DNA from: an uncultured Bacteroidales bacterium
GTDB taxonomy: Bacteria; Bacteroidota; Bacteroidia; Bacteroidales; Muribaculaceae
Assembly: GCA_947177325.1 (NCBI GenBank)
Contig: CAMWUH010000105.1
Coordinates: forward strand, 1-7,246
Reading direction: 5' to 3'
Length of the DNA stretch: 7,246 bases
Each line of letters starts with the position of its first letter. Within the stretch, counting starts at the first letter, position 1. The position numbers and the translations under genes are program-made. The notes beneath the pieces are model-generated. The model was not told where the DNA came from. It made no database searches and saw nothing but the letters and a program-made list of their open reading frames with translations. Shown in pieces: positions 7,136 to 7,246 of the stretch.

Positions 7136-7246
7136 TTATTTCTGTTGGCTACCGTAGGTTAATACTACCTTGGCATTATTGAGATCGAGAGAAACCATTG
7201 CCGGTTGGGAAACGTAGGGGGCAACAGCAGTTACATATTGCACAAC
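7136..7246 (-). CDS. C-terminal end of an unidentified protein (5' end outside window)
   Basis: One frame is open from the right edge of the window to a TAA at 7138-7136, giving 36 residues that begin VVQYVTAVAPYVSQPAM and end VVLTYGSQQK. The composition (alternating Val, Leu, Asn, Lys, with no stretch of low complexity) looks like real coding sequence ending in a beta strand. I do not recognise the family from this fragment. It is oriented with the tRNA-Thr gene that follows 33 bases later. No terminator is seen between them, which suggests read-through into the tRNA. The fragment is short enough that a chance open frame remains possible. Confidence 0.55.
   Translation of the reverse strand, partial: VVQYVTAVAPYVSQPAMVSLDLNNAKVVLTYGSQQK

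Noticed and set aside
1..7246. Mobile element, CRISPR array, phage or defence system
   Set aside because: No transposase, integrase, spaced direct repeats or defence protein was seen on either strand; the genes present are ordinary chromosomal ones.

Overview
The window looks like an ordinary chromosomal segment of a member of the Bacteroidota, most likely order Bacteroidales; a Muribaculaceae- or Bacteroides-like gut organism is my inference. The clues are the Bacteroidetes-type promoter motif (TAnnTTTG at -7, TTTG at -33), a secreted GH13 enzyme ending in a type IX secretion (Por) C-terminal sorting domain, a ~500-residue type I-like glutamine synthetase of the kind I recall from Bacteroidales, an Uup-type ABC-F ATPase, and weak or absent Shine-Dalgarno sequences.

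Layout: positions 1-503 (+) hold the C-terminal part of a LysE/RhtB-type amino-acid exporter whose start lies outside the window. Its last 62 bases overlap the start of a glutamine synthetase (442-1947, +), so export and ammonia assimilation appear translationally coupled. A hairpin at 1969-2012 separates this rightward pair from a convergent leftward block. That block holds an Uup-like ABC-F ATPase (2042-3916, -), with its own promoter immediately upstream, and a 913-residue secreted multidomain GH13 alpha-amylase-family enzyme (4040-6781, -), closed by a strong intrinsic terminator at 3971-4008. Further right is a 248-base spacer with a nested dyad symmetry and possible promoter elements, a terminator (6982-7025, -), a tRNA-Thr(CGU) gene (7030-7102, -), and the last 36 codons of an unidentified protein (7136-7246, -).

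The genes do not form one pathway. The exporter/glutamine synthetase pair concerns nitrogen metabolism, the ABC-F protein acts on ribosomes, the GH13 enzyme attacks extracellular alpha-glucan, and the tRNA is a housekeeping gene. I see no CRISPR array, insertion sequence, phage gene, toxin-antitoxin pair or defence system, and no convincing sign of a wholly new system. The points most worth a second look are the long exporter/synthetase overlap, the interlocked terminator and promoter at 3938-4008, the dyad in front of the GH13 gene, and that gene's unassigned N-terminal module and unusual catalytic-motif surroundings.
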